A stretch of DNA of 64,000 bases from Nymphaea colorata (Eukaryota; Streptophyta; Magnoliopsida; Nymphaeales; Nymphaeaceae): the NCBI RefSeq assembly GCF_008831285.2, contig NC_045146.1, positions 11,354,972 through 11,418,971 on the forward strand. Direction: 5' to 3'. The position numbers and the translations under genes are program-made. This document shows positions 48,893 to 61,700 of this stretch, in pieces; position 1 is the first letter of the stretch, and each line of letters begins with the position of its first letter. A model generated the notes under the pieces. The model saw only the letters and a program-made list of their open reading frames with translations, made no database searches and was not told where the DNA came from.

Positions 48893-50519
48893 TAAAAAGG
48901 TTTTCATCATGTGTATAAAGCGTAGAAAAACATGAAGTCCTTACACAGATGAATTGATGAACAGATCCTTCAGATCACTTTTCAGTTCCTGGTTGGTGTT
49001 GTGAAGGTCAAAAAAGGCCAGCAAGGTGAGAAATGGTTACAGCTGATAGATAGAATGCTTCAAGTCATGCCTTAAAGTAGCCACACAGTTCACATTCTTA
49101 ACCTGTGCAACAGTCTCCTCAAGGCTCAAACACAGCAGGATCAACACCCTTGTCTTTCTGAATTTTCCTCTTTGCTGTATACATTCTGACTGCAGCCAAC
49201 CATTCAATTTAGAACATTGAGAATGGGGGCTAAACATAGAAACAGAAGATAAATGCCTGAAAACCCAAGATTTTCAAAATAAAGTCACTTTAAATTCAAA
49301 TGAAGACACCAATGTGTTCGCTACTTCGGGAACGCTAAATATAAAAAACAAAGTCCACAGCAAGGCACCAAAAGGCAACAGGTTCTTCATATTCTTCAGT
49401 ATTCCATTCAAATAATCACCACTCCCTCACAATTTTCGTCAACACAGTATCAATCAGACACAGTATCAGTCAGATGGTTGTGAAGCTGTTATCAATATGT
49501 GATGATTCTTATTGGAAAAGGGCCCGCCATGGTGCTCAAATACTTAACGAGAACTTCAAATAAAATGGGACGTTCTACATCTCGTGAGAAATTGAAGCTT
49601 CAATAGAAATCGGTACTACAAGATGAATCAATTTTTCATGGTCACATGTTCAGCGCCTTTTTCTTTTCTTTTCGACTGATTAAACCAAGCCTACATAAAA
49701 AAATTATTCCAGAAAGAGTACATACAGAGAGAAAAAAAAAGGAACCCTAATCTTCTTAGACTAAAAATCGTATAGTGCCAATAGTTTCTTCGGTCAAAAC
49801 AGATCAAAAACTTAGCCATCGAGTTTCATAAGAATGACTCACAAACAAGCCGCGGATTCAATGCTCACAGGCTCCTCCGACTCGAACGTCAACGTGGCCT
49901 ACAGGAGATAAAAGGGTCCAGAATTCGCTGTGCAATCGAGTGCCAGACCAGCCAGAAGGAAAGAAAAGCAAACTAACCTAAAAAACAGAAGCATTTGATC
50001 CATGAAAGGGCTTTGCGGGGAGAGGGGAGAGAGAGAGACACCTGATTTGGCGAACTTCAGGAACGGTTCGCTGCTGCAGACGAGATGACGACCACGCACT
50101 CCGGCTCGGCCTCAAAATAAGAAGAGGAGAAGATGACATAGGAGGAGCGACGCGCCTCTGACGGAGATCTCCAGAGGCCTGGGGACAGATTGGGGACGAG
50201 CTACAGAGGAATGAGGGTGGCTGCGCTGAATCTGCTGGGAGATCTGTTCTATCTCTACCCAGCCCTAACAGGGACAAGAAAGTTTCCGGGAGGTTCGTTT
50301 CGTCCCACCGGGCGAAATGTGCTCAACAACGGCTCCTCTCGTGCGTAGCACCTTTCCAAAAGAAACCTTCTGTTCCTTGTAAGAGAAGAAGTCGGAACCT
50401 CCGTTCCTCTAGCAGCCCAACATTTCTCGGACTTCCTTTTCTTCAACTTGGACTGATTCCAATCAACGGGCGTTCCAATCCCTTCTCAAATCAACTAAAT
50501 GTTCCTCCAGCAATTCAGG

Positions 50520-50945
50520 TTGCGTTTGGTATGTCCAGAAAATGTTTTCTACATTTTCAAATGTTTGGTAAACATGGAAAAAAATTGTGTTTGATGCACC
50601 CAAAAGAAAGTCTATGGATTCTACCTTGGAGTTTTTTTCCATAGAAAAAAATTCTGAAATAAGGTGAATGGAATTCTTTTTCCATGAATTCTGATTGCAT
50701 TTGGTAGGTCCGGATAATATTTCCAGAAAGTATTTTCAAATGTTTGGTGAACATGGCAAAGTTTTGTGTTTGAAGCATGTGAAAAAAAAATCTCTGGATT
50801 TTTGCACCTTGAATTTTTTTTGTCAGAAAAAATTTCTGAAATAAGGCGAAAGGAAAATTTCTTCCGATGGATCCTCAATGTGTTTGGTAAGTCCCGAGAA
50901 TATTTCTACAAAATATTTCAGGTGTTTATCAAACGTGGAAAAATT
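50520..50945. repeat. ~180-bp tandem repeat, copy 2 (about 2.4 units)
   Basis: Units begin gcgtttggtatgtccagaaa (about 50,522), gcatttggtaggtccggata (about 50,697) and gtgtttggtaagtcccgaga (about 50,880). Each continues with an atggaaaaa...tgtgtttgatgcacccaaaa-type segment and a gaaataaggtgaa segment. Spacing 175-183 bp. Confidence 0.8.
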
Positions 50946-51640
50946 TGTTGGAGAAAAAATTAAATCACCTCTTCAAAGATCATTTGGACCCCTGCTGCAC
51001 GTTCTAAGTCGGTAGAAGACCATACGTTCATGTGCATCCGAAGGGCGTCTTCCCACTTTGTGTCGGATTCAAAGGAGAGGAGTTGCCACGACAAACTGTT
51101 GTTTCATTTGCCACCTAAGTGAAGAAAACTACACGCCTTGAGGTAAAATCAATCATGAGTTAATGCGTTGGTTTATTTGTAAGCTTTTATAGCTATAAAA
51201 GAGGCTGGCTTATGCTCAGCAAGCGTGTTTGGGGGCATTTGGAGAACTCGAAATAAGTATGTGCATGAGGAGGGCAGGCAGCTGATAGACTTGAGTGTCT
51301 GCAGCATTTCTGTATCATTCTACTGAACATGCAGCTGAGATCACAAGATAATCTGAGTGATAATCAAATGTGTCTACAATTTGCTTAGCCCAACATACAT
51401 GACAGCAGATGGGTTGCAATAGGTAGATGTGGAGGTCCAAACACCTTCACAAGGAATGAGACCTTCTGTCGGCACTTGTTATCCCCCATCCCTGCCACTC
51501 AACAGTCTTGATCTTTCAGTTATTTCAGCAATTTTTGTTAGAATGAACAGGTTGGCTAAAATCCTGCCAAGAAGGTTGGAAGAGTTTGTCACGCATAATG
51601 TTACAACTATAAGTTGTTTTTTGTATTGCTGCTATGCTTT

Positions 51641-53093
51641 TTTTGGCTTTTACATACTTTTTGTGGTGGTGGTCGTTCATTTTGGGCTTATCTTAATAAA
51701 GATTTGGAGGCCGACTCCACCAGGTTTGTATAAATATGGGGCCCTGGAATTTTAAAAAATAGGACCAGGTAAACGACCATACGGGTTAGGGTTTTACAAC
51801 TCTGCTTTACCAAATCCCATCTTCCTGCGATCTTTCAGATGATCCTAGTCCAATATCTATGCACCACAAAAGCAGTGTTTATGTGGCAAAAGTATCTAAT
51901 GCAACATGAAAATTAGGCAAGAAAGGAACTGCCTGTGTTAATTTTACTTAAATGAGACGGTTGTCCTCGAGGGCGGATTCAACACGACCTTCACCTGTTG
52001 AGGTGTTGTGGTAAAAAAATGAATGCCCGATCTTTCCTCGTGAAAATGACAAATGCAAAATCTATGTAAATGAAACAAAATTGTTTTTTGTCAGTGTCTC
52101 AGGAAGTAAGCCTGATATCAATCTACTAGCAAGTACAAATCAACTCAACATCGCCAACCGCAATCAGAGTTGTTTTAAAAAAAACAATGGCTCCTCTCGT
52201 GAAACATGTTAGCTACCTTTCGTCCCAGCTCCAAACGAAGCCATCCGGTCATTATAGATTAGATGTTTGCACATCCTTTCCTCCAACGGCCCACCATATC
52301 TCCTACTTCTTTTTCTTGGACTTGGACTGACTCCGATCAAAGGATGTTCCCTGCTCAAACAAACCAAAGGGGTAAGATTTTTAAACATGTTTTTGTTTCA
52401 CATGGTAACATCGTTGGGCAATTAAATAGAATATTACGAGAACTCTACCTAGAAGGTAAATTTACATTCAATTTTAGTAAGACATTCGATAGATAGCTCA
52501 ATATGATAGATTAGCACGGTAACCATAAATAAGCAAATTATCCATGCGTAATGTTATGGTGCTACTGATGCCACAGCAATTTTGACCAATGACACAAAAC
52601 AAAATCCCTTAGATAAATGGGTACGTATGCCACCAAGAAACACCCCTTCGATTCTTGGTAGTGAAAGGACGTGCTATTTTCTTTAAAGAGTGATTAAGTA
52701 AGCTTAAAATGCAAACCGGTACGAGAAAGGTAATCCAAGAAAGTAAAAATTGGCAAACACTGGCATTTCGGTGTCTCAGAACAAGAGAAAGTAGAAAAGA
52801 TGACCACTTCATGTGGACGCTAGGTAAGAGCATTAATTATTACGAACTCATTAAGCAAATAGACAGGTGTTTGAAATCCATGACAACCACTATGAGCGAC
52901 ATAATCAAATGGTTCAAATATTGTCACCTCAAGAGCACCACTAGAAAATTGAATGCCAAATTAGTTAACTTTTAGAAATTGATAAGACATGCACGGGAAA
53001 ATTTAACATGGCTTTACAATTGCCCCACGTCCTAATTCCATGAATGTGTATCACATTAGAGAGAGAGAGAGAGAGAGAGAGAGGGGGCACCAC
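51641..53093. other. Interval downstream of TRAP-alpha
   Basis: 52,190-52,375 is a third, shortened copy of the segment also present at about 44,640-44,790 and 50,330-50,500 (cctttcctccaacggcccac, tggactgactccgatcaa). The rest has no recognised content. The missing last TRAP-alpha exon would be expected here but I could not find it. Confidence 0.5.
53059..53084. repeat. (GA)n microsatellite
   Basis: About thirteen GA units, directly 3' of the last recognised TRAP-alpha exon. It reads as CT in the direction of the gene. Confidence 0.9.
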
Positions 53094-55927
53094 CTTCAAC
53101 CATTCATCCAGCACACCATCAGTAGTTCCAGTTCCAACCTCCACCTTTGTTGTCCTCTTGGTTTTCTATAGAATAAGCAGAAAAAAAAATGTCAATACCA
53201 CACATGCATGTTGTTGGATATAATATTCAAAATGACATACATGGATGGCTTGAAACCTTATTTTGTATTCACGTTTCTATAATGGTGAGACACATGTAAA
53301 TCCTTAGATCATGCACACACACACACACACATGCACATGCACGAGCTTAGGGCTGGGCATGCTCTGACCAGACATTCACATACAAAATATGCATCAGGAT
53401 ATAAGCACAAACAGAAGGTGGAAAAGGAAGGTAAACGTTTAGGTTTTGTGCATTTATTACCTTGGATAAGTTCTGTATTTGACCATATATCCAAAGACCC
53501 AAGAGTCCAGTAAGGGCAATTCCAAGTGTAACCAAGAAAACGGATTCGACGCTAAGAAAACCACCAGATTCAGTGACTTCAATTGTACCATTGTAGAATA
53601 CACTATTGTACTGTTGCTCATCTGCTTCATATACAATAGTACCCACAAGATCAAATGTTCCAGGCTGCAAGACAAATACATGATGGGTTAGCCAATAGCG
53701 AGAAGGCTTCCCATTCCATATCTCATTTCATAATTAAAGAAATAAAACTCAGCAACTAAATACCTGCAAATATTTGCTCACAGCAAATATATATGGGAAC
53801 GTAGCCTGAACAGAATGTGGAACTGATGCATTGAAAAATCTCTGAATGATTGAAGAAGATTGATAAAATATCAAAGTAAGATAGTGAAAGAATGGGAGCG
53901 TAGGACTAAGTTTGCAGCAAAAGAAAAGCATACAGTGTTAAGTTTGCAGCACCAAATAACACCCTTCCCCCAACCCAAAAAAAAAAAGGAAAAAAACTTC
54001 CATCCGTTTTGCGGGCATGGTACTCCCAACAAAACCAAAAAAGATGAAACAAAACCCTAATACCAAGCTAATATAAAAAATCACCAAAGAAAACTACAAC
54101 AAATAGCTGAAGCTTAAGCAGATAGATGGTGCTCATCCTGAACCAACCAGCATCCTGTCGCTATTTTACTGCAGTGACCTACTTCTGTACATACGAGTGT
54201 ATGGATAGACAGGCAACCACATGTACTCTTCATGTGCGCCTATTGGTCAATGTATTTTGTCAAAATATTACAGATAGGTACTCGATATGGGATTTACCTG
54301 AAGTGTTAGATTCTGCACTAATAGTTTATGATCAAAGGGCAGATGGACACTGGCACTTATGGCTTGAACCTTCAAAGATGCCTCACCTATAAATTATGCA
54401 AACATAACAGGCATCATTATGCAAACAAGAAGAAAGAAACAGGAAAGTGACAAAGGAATAAAACCAAAGTCAAAGAGGAAGATAGTAGGCAAAGAACAAC
54501 AAGCACAATTACCTCCATTGCTCAAACCAACCAGTAGTTCAGTTTCTTCTCCTGCTGGAACAACTGCATTAGCATTGTCATGTTAGCAATCTATAGGAGT
54601 CCAGCCTTTTAAACTTTCAAATAACAGTACAAGAGCAAGAAAAATGGACTGACGTCGCCCAGGATTCTTTGGGAAGAGACATTTTGCATCCACTCCAGGG
54701 GCAGAACCATAAACAATGTCAGATACATCTTGGATATCATCACCAACAATCCCAACATCATCTCCCACTATGACATCATTCACATCTGTTTCAGGATCTT
54801 CTTGACACCTGACAACTGAAAAAACAATAGACGATGAGTAAGTACCAAAATTTTCTAGCATGTTAGAAGATGTTATACCTTCAAAATTTCACGCTTCAAC
54901 AAAGAGAATGATTAGATAGTTCCCAAATTCAAGTTTGAATATGCGAAGCCACAGTCTATTGCTAACTCAAACTTAACTTAAATATTTAGCATAAAAGGAA
55001 TGTTCATTATTTAAGCAGGGAGAGAAATAACTAGGGACGGGTCAGACATGAAACACCAAACTCAGCCACCCATGTATCAAATCTTGGAATCCAACATACT
55101 CAAGTGTCCCCTCCATTAATGAAACATTTTTCCAAGGATAAAGTTAGTAAGGCTAATCAAAAATTTGGTAAGAGAAAAATGTGAAGAAAAAAAATAATCC
55201 CATAATCGGAACGCGTTGGTTAAAACTACAAAGACAAGCAGAACAAAGAAGAATATTATCGCGTCCAACATGAAAATTTTCAATTATTTAAACCAACAAA
55301 AGCAGGAGAAAACCTTTCGGATGTACTACTCGATGCGCTAGGGAAAGACCCGTTTGACCAAATGGAAGATCTAGAGGAACAACGAAAACTACTACAATAA
55401 TTAAAGATCACGCCTAAACGTGTAAAAGTTCGACATAAAGAGATCAAAGTTCCACTTCCATCCATACACGAAAGAACCCCAATCCTTACAGTTTTCAAAG
55501 CCATTTCCACATGTTCGGAAGAAACTTTTAACAGTATCATCCATATTAACAACCAGATGCAATGTATCATATTTTTCTCAGACAAGATATATTCAGAATC
55601 GACAAAATACGGCAAATATATTCAGAATCGACAAAATACGGCAAAAGTCACATTCCTTCCAGCCCAAAACGATATTTCCTGGAAAAACCTTCTGCTTCCA
55701 TCATCGTCTTGAAGATCCATCAACCAAGGAAGGCAAAAAAGTAAACCAGAGCAGATGGATCTATGAGGGAAGACGGAAGCGAGCAAATCTCAAGAAGAAA
55801 CACGGAAGAGAATCAGAATTGTGCGAGGGGGAGAGCGACGGGCCAGAGAATTACCTTGAAGGAAAGCACAGGAGAAGAGAAAGAGGGCGAGAACGAGGAA
55901 GGCGCAGAGACGACGATCGGATGCCAT
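53094..55927 (-). CDS. Translocon-associated protein subunit alpha (TRAP-alpha)
   Basis: An ER membrane protein of the TRAP complex beside the Sec61 channel, which helps nascent chains enter the ER. Seven minus-strand exons join in phase: 55927-55855, 54815-54654, 54563-54513, 54386-54298, 53841-53764, 53664-53461 and 53165-53094. All have AG acceptors and GT donors, giving 243 codons. Residues 1-24 form a signal peptide (MASDRRLCAFLVLALFLFSC). An acidic stretch follows (VGDDVGIVGDDIQDVSDI), then the luminal beta domain with conserved LVPAGEETELLVGLSNGG and HLPFDHKLLVQNLT, and N-glycosylation sites NLT, NAS and NGT. The single membrane segment is VFLVTLGIALTGLLGLWIYG, and the basic cytosolic tail reaches DGVLDEWLK. 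Plant homologues are about 15 residues longer and end in a lysine-rich tail; that small last exon was not found. The start is the only ATG giving a signal peptide, in context AACATGGC. Confidence 0.95.
53313..53330. repeat. (AC)n microsatellite in TRAP-alpha intron
   Basis: Nine AC units between exons 6 and 7. Confidence 0.85.
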
Positions 55928-56100
55928 GTTTACTGTCTGCTCCCCTTTGCAGATCCAAAACCCTCACCCACCCGCCACCGCACAAGGTAGAAGACGCGCC
56001 CACAAGTCACTACTAGACAACATGCACAAGCACGCGCGCACGCTCATTCACACACACGCAGAAGCGTTTATTTTTTGTTTTTAATTTCAGCGCAAGTTTG
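55928..56100 (-). promoter_or_regulatory. Probable TRAP-alpha 5' leader/promoter
   Basis: The GC-richer region directly upstream of the start codon on the minus strand, unlike the AT-rich surroundings, with an alternating CA/CG run (cacgcgcgcacgctc). No clear TATA box could be assigned. Confidence 0.4.
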
Positions 56101-58700
56101 ACTTTGACTGTGGAAGGTTATGATCCGGTTAATAATGGGATCTCGAATTATGTATTGATCCAGATTTGCACCCAAATCTGAGATTTGGTTGGCTTTTGCT
56201 GCTTTGCACGGCCAATACTAGGAAATTTTAAGTTAATCGAACGTTAGATTTCATATTCAAAGTTTATTACATCTGACTTCATGTAGACCTGACATCGTTG
56301 ATTTGATAAGGGTATAACTTCTGAGAACGCGAATGACTTCGGTATTGGGAAACGATATCCAACTTAACCCGAGTTCGGATCTGGTTTTACATAAATATCT
56401 ATCGGACAACGGATGATCCCGTCAAACAAATGCAGCACGACCTGTTATCGTTTCTAATATTCACATTAATTTCAACTTTTAGAATCTCGTCTTAACTACC
56501 GTATGCAATGCAGTAAGATGAACAGGAGAACTACCACGAGAGTTGGATTCTGGATCAGATCGGACGTGGCCTGACCTTTTCTTCATCTGGATAGGAATCC
56601 AAGATGCAACCAATTCCGTGGACGGGATTTGGTAGAGAAATTTCATAGATCTATATTACAACAGTGAGAGAGTTTGTTGGCCGAGGAAGAAAAGTATTTT
56701 ATCCTACCGGAAGCTTTCATCATTATGTGATCCCCCAAAAATATCAGGTATGGTTTCCATGTCTTAGAGAAACTTCTCCCTATGCTTCAACTTATATATC
56801 AATGCTCTTGCTTTTGCAAATAGAAAGTTGACACCCTTAAAATTAGAAAGGGAAATTAACCATTACCAACCCTCACTACGTCCGTTGCACCAACCCCTCA
56901 GAGATATACAACAAAATTTATCTTCTAAATTTTAAGAAACAACAAATATTATTTCCTTTATATGATGGCAAGTTGAGGCTAGACCAAACATTGCCTATTT
57001 ATTAAGAACCCTAGGAGAAAACTTTGTCGAACTATTTGCTCAATGGGATTGCTATGTGTTAAGGGAGGGAATTCAACCAGGGATTTGAATGGTTCTGAAA
57101 TGGGTTTAGTGTCTTGGTATTTTTTGTATTGCCAAATTCCATTCGTCTTTGTACTATTCAAGCATCTGGTTGATCCATATTCAAGACAATCGTGGATGTA
57201 GGAAATTGTATTTGACTAAAGCCAGGGCAAGGTCAAAATTGGAAGCCATAGTCCTCACGCTTACACGCTTGCCGCATTCAACAGAAGTAGTTGAAGTTTA
57301 TTGGCTGGAATTCAATTATAGATCTCCACCCCCTATCTTCCTATGTGCCCAGTTGACATAATCTTTTCCCACTCAACATTGACAAGCTAAAATGAGCCGA
57401 CCCACTTGTGGCGGAAAATGCACGTTCGTCGTCGTTTGGTTGCCGAGTAAAGCCCAACTTTAACTGAGCGAAGCATAAAGAAAAGCCTAAAAGAGAGCGA
57501 GAGAGAGAGACCTAATGAGTCTGGCTGGCTTAGCTGGTCGGACCAGTCACTGATAAGCTGCCAGTCACGTTGCCGGTCGGCGTCAACCTCTTGCACAAAC
57601 AAATCTGAAGGCAAGGGAGGCAAGGGAAAAGAGAAAAGTCTCAGCTCCTTCAATAGAGAGAGAGAGAAAGGAGAAATGGAAAATCAAATGCTGCCAAAGT
57701 AATTACGGAAAAGGTAAAAAGAATTCAGCCTCCTTACTCCGCACTTCGGAGGAATGAGCTTAAATCCATTTCATAGTGATTTTTCTTATAACATTAAAAT
57801 AACATTTTTTGTAAATAAATAGTAGCTAAAATAACAGATTCGGCACATCACCGATGTTACTCTTGGGTAAATGGTCAATAAGACTGCCACTAGCACATGA
57901 GCAGCTGGTAAGAAGAAAATGGGACAACGTTGCGATTTTATTGGCCAAACCATTTTGGTGGCTTGGACCCACTTTTTAATCATGTTAAAAATAATAATAA
58001 CGATTAACTGTGACAACAAGCAATTCAACGGAGCATTTACCAAGAACATGAAATGCTTCAATTCATTTGCTTGTAACGTATATACGTGAATCGGCCACAT
58101 ATATCTCTTTGCTTCAGGAAAAAAGGGCGAAGGCGTGGTAGGTTCTGGCGCCTTCGTGGAAGAAATTGCTGGCGCGCAGATACCGTGGACAACGACGACG
58201 ACGGCGTCTGTGGCGAAAATTAGCACAATATTATTACGTCCACTGGGGCAGAAAAACAAGGTCTACGAAAAATTCTGAGTGGCAAAGGACAACTGCAATT
58301 CCTACAGTGGTGCCATTAGATTCGTACAATTCATTAGAAGAAAAGAGGTTGAAGAGGTACATTGCAATGGTAAAGCCAGGAATTTTTTGCTATAATATTT
58401 AAATTTTGAACTTTAAAGAGCACCCATATATAAATAAAGAGATACTAATATATAAATAAAAGCAGTTTGTGTGGCCTGGTGTTGGAAATTAAGGAAATAG
58501 AAAAATGCAGATCCCATGCGTCTAGGAAACATATAAAAATTAAACTTCGTAGATCACGTCTGCCCTGCTCCCATGCCCAGGACTCTAGATAATGCGAGAC
58601 GATACAAGAACTTCCTCCGAATTAGAAGGGAAAAAGGCACGCGAGGCATCTCCTACGTAGGGCAGGAGGATACACTGCCAAACACTTACTGTTTCATCTA
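56101..58700. other. Intergenic sequence between TRAP-alpha and XCT
   Basis: No gene that I can recognise. The longest frame (57786-58259 minus, 157 codons) has repeated hydrophobic runs but no family signature and overlaps a frame on the other strand. A GA run lies at about 57,490-57,510 and another at about 57,655-57,670. The XCT 3' UTR and polyadenylation site should fall near the right end of this interval. Confidence 0.45.
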
Positions 58701-58794
58701 GGTAATCCAAAATACAGAAAAAGAGAAATACTGAATTTCAGAAGATACCCTCATCATGAAAGATGAAAAAGGATGCCACGGATGAACTCCACAC

Positions 58795-61700
58795 TCAATC
58801 CCCATGAATGGTATAGCGTTCCCATTTCTTCGTCGGATCATATATCTGGGAAGTGCAGAGCATCCAACACAGATACAGTTAGAAGCATGAGATGAACTTT
58901 CTCTTACAAATTCCAAACAACAGAGACAAGAAACGACATTTCCAGTTCTTTTGGCCTTCTAGCTTTCAAAATTCAATGAAATATAAATCGAAAAATGCAA
59001 ATTCCAAGTTCATGAGCATACCTCCCATCTTGAAGCAGGAAAAATATGTTTATTCTTCTCATACCAGTGTCTTTCGACCACTTTTCCTGCATGAGACTGG
59101 AGAAAACGCTTTAAGAATGAAGTCAAGAGCAATAAAAAAATTCAGCATGATAGGATGGATTGTGCACCTCATCCTTCTCTATGGTTGCATCCGCAATTGT
59201 TCTAACGTCTTCATGAACATCAAAATGAAACAGCTGCAAAGGATGATAACTATTAAATCTTTCAAGGACCAATACTGGCAAAAATCTTGCTGCATGAGGG
59301 GTGGGGGACAAGAGAGAGAGAGAGAGAGAGAGAGAGGAAGCAGTGCATGTAACGTATTGGACAAGTATTTCAGAAACTGGGAATGTGTAATGAACGAAAT
59401 CAACGCATTTCAACTTTACAGGCCAAGCACGCGTAAGATAAATCAATGATCATTCAACTGAAGGCATGTTTTCAAAAATTGTGTCGTGTAAAATCCCTCA
59501 GCCATAATTGATTCCCTCCTCTTTCTATTCCTGCTTCATGAAAGATAACCCTCCAATAGGTTCTCATTAGTTGATCGTTCTTTTTAATGCTTTTGGAATT
59601 TTTATTGATAAAGCAATACAATCATAGAGTTCATGCACCAGAGAAACCAATCAGAGAAGCAAGTCTAAGATCATCATAATCAAGTTTGAAGGATATTCAA
59701 TGCACATTCATGGAAGGCAAAAGCAACAGTAGTAAAAATATCTAAGGAGACGTTTTGGCAACAGGAACACTAACATAAATGTTTGCATGAATATGTTCCA
59801 AAGATCGGGGCAGATTCATGGAACACAAAAAACACAATGTTACATGAATCTGCCCCAACTTTTACAATAGACTCATGGAACAACAGAACACAGTGTTAGT
59901 GTTCCTGTTGCCAAATGCCTCCTAAAGAAATAATAAAGGATCAGTTATTCTTCACATAAATTGTATCCACTAAATGGAATATTTCATGCCATAAAGAACA
60001 GTAAGTCCATGATTTCCTTAAAAGATATTCCAGAATCATTGTACTTCAACTGAAAAACTACACTAGGCATCCAAAGAAAAGATTAGGTATACATACTGGT
60101 CCACTCTTGCCTCTTGCCTTGTTGATGATTAGCTCATAGAAACTATGTTGCTGATGCCAAATACACAAGAAAGCAACATTAAGTGTTACCACCAAATGTA
60201 AGGATTACATTGATAGATTCATGGTATCAAGGACTCACATGGGGGATGATTAGATCCTCTTTTACGTAGAGGAGATTCTCAACGGATGTTGTTCTAATCT
60301 CCCTGAATTCAGGTGCAAGTTGCTGCTGAACAGCCCGTAAAAATTCTCCAATGGTGTCACCCTTCCGAACCTGAAAACCACAACTTTTAGTACCATTAAC
60401 CATAAAAAAATATTTCATGCTGCTGGACAATGAAGAGCGAGGAATTCACTAGCCTGTATAACTCTCCTATGACCAGCTCCATCCCAATAGCTGTATGTGA
60501 TTTCAAGTGGTTCATCTAAAAATCCACCAAACCATGAATAAGGACAAGCATCCATAAAACTCGTTTAGGAATCAAAGCAACAACTTCGGATTAAGCTATA
60601 CTTCGGATCTGCTCCTGTTCACGAAGCCACTGCTTCCGCAATCTTTCACGTTCAGCTTGTTCCTCAGCTTCCCTCTCACTGAAGTATCATCCTCAGCACC
60701 CCTAAGCCAATAAATTAAATCCCAAAAGAGGGGAATGGGAGGCAAGAGAGAATTTCCTTCCCTCCACATCTTCAACAAAACCAACAGAAGAAAATATAGA
60801 CACAATACCTGTCAGGCAAAAAGCTAGTCTCGACTGTAGGATCCTTGCCGAGTTTTCCATGTCTTTTATATTCTTTACCTTCTGTTTTAGCAATAAATAG
60901 CGTAAGTCAAGACAGGAGCAAAAAATTACGCCAAGCCAATTATCTTAACACATGGGCAAAGGTCTCACAACAGATAAAGAGGCCTATCGGTTAATAACTC
61001 ACCGCTAATTTCAGTCATTAAATAATGCCGTTAAAACATAACTCATTCATGTGATATTCTTATAAGAAACAATTTTATACCATCACAATGCATACTCCCA
61101 TACAAAAACATTAGACATGCACATGTGCACTGCTTCAAGCAATCATGGAAGTGCAAATAAAGTTAGCAGCTCCACAGCTCTAATCATTGACGAGCTACCA
61201 TTGAGGCTCCACCATTTATCTGAAAAGATGCTCCCATGCTCTAAACATTATTTGACATGAGCCTCCACTACCCATCCCATATCTTACAAGCTAAGATTTT
61301 CAAGGCAGCAGGAAGAAGAAAGGATCATATATCTTAGACGGCTAGACCATGCACTTTTATGGGGGAATAACCAATATACACTTTTATGGGGGAATAACCA
61401 ATATACGTTCTAAGGCATTCTGTTGCCATGTACCATCATATATACTATCATATGGTGTAGCTCTATCTATACATGCCGAAGCTTTGATGCTTTGCATATT
61501 GACCTCATGAATGCAGCTTGAAGACAGCTGCACACAGCAGCCTAAGCTGAGGCTAGTATCTCAAAGGCAATTACACCTGAAGTTCAAATTCCGACTGCTA
61601 AAACATAAGGACAGGACTTGCTCAGATTCAGATATGGCACAGGATATACAAAACCTGATTAATCAGACCTTTCACTAATGAGATTATGGTAGTCAGATTT

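Larger units (their letters stand above)
47299..51640. repeat. Segmental duplication, copy 2
   Basis: Partner of 41,148-45,235 in the same orientation. It contains a private ~0.75-kb stretch (50,700-51,470) including extra ~180-bp units, and keeps a longer piece of the AHA1 gene. Differences between the copies are many, including indels, so the duplication is much older than the Argonaute palindrome. Confidence 0.9.

Noticed and set aside
49840-50110. Possible exons (LVCSSEPFLKFAKSG and ATLTFESEKAVSFESAACF) in the duplication copies
   Set aside because: They look plausible in one copy, but the frame is not kept in the other and no family could be named.
57786-58259. 157-codon minus ORF
   Set aside because: Longest unexplained frame, but low-information hydrophobic runs, an overlapping opposite-strand ORF and no recognised domain.
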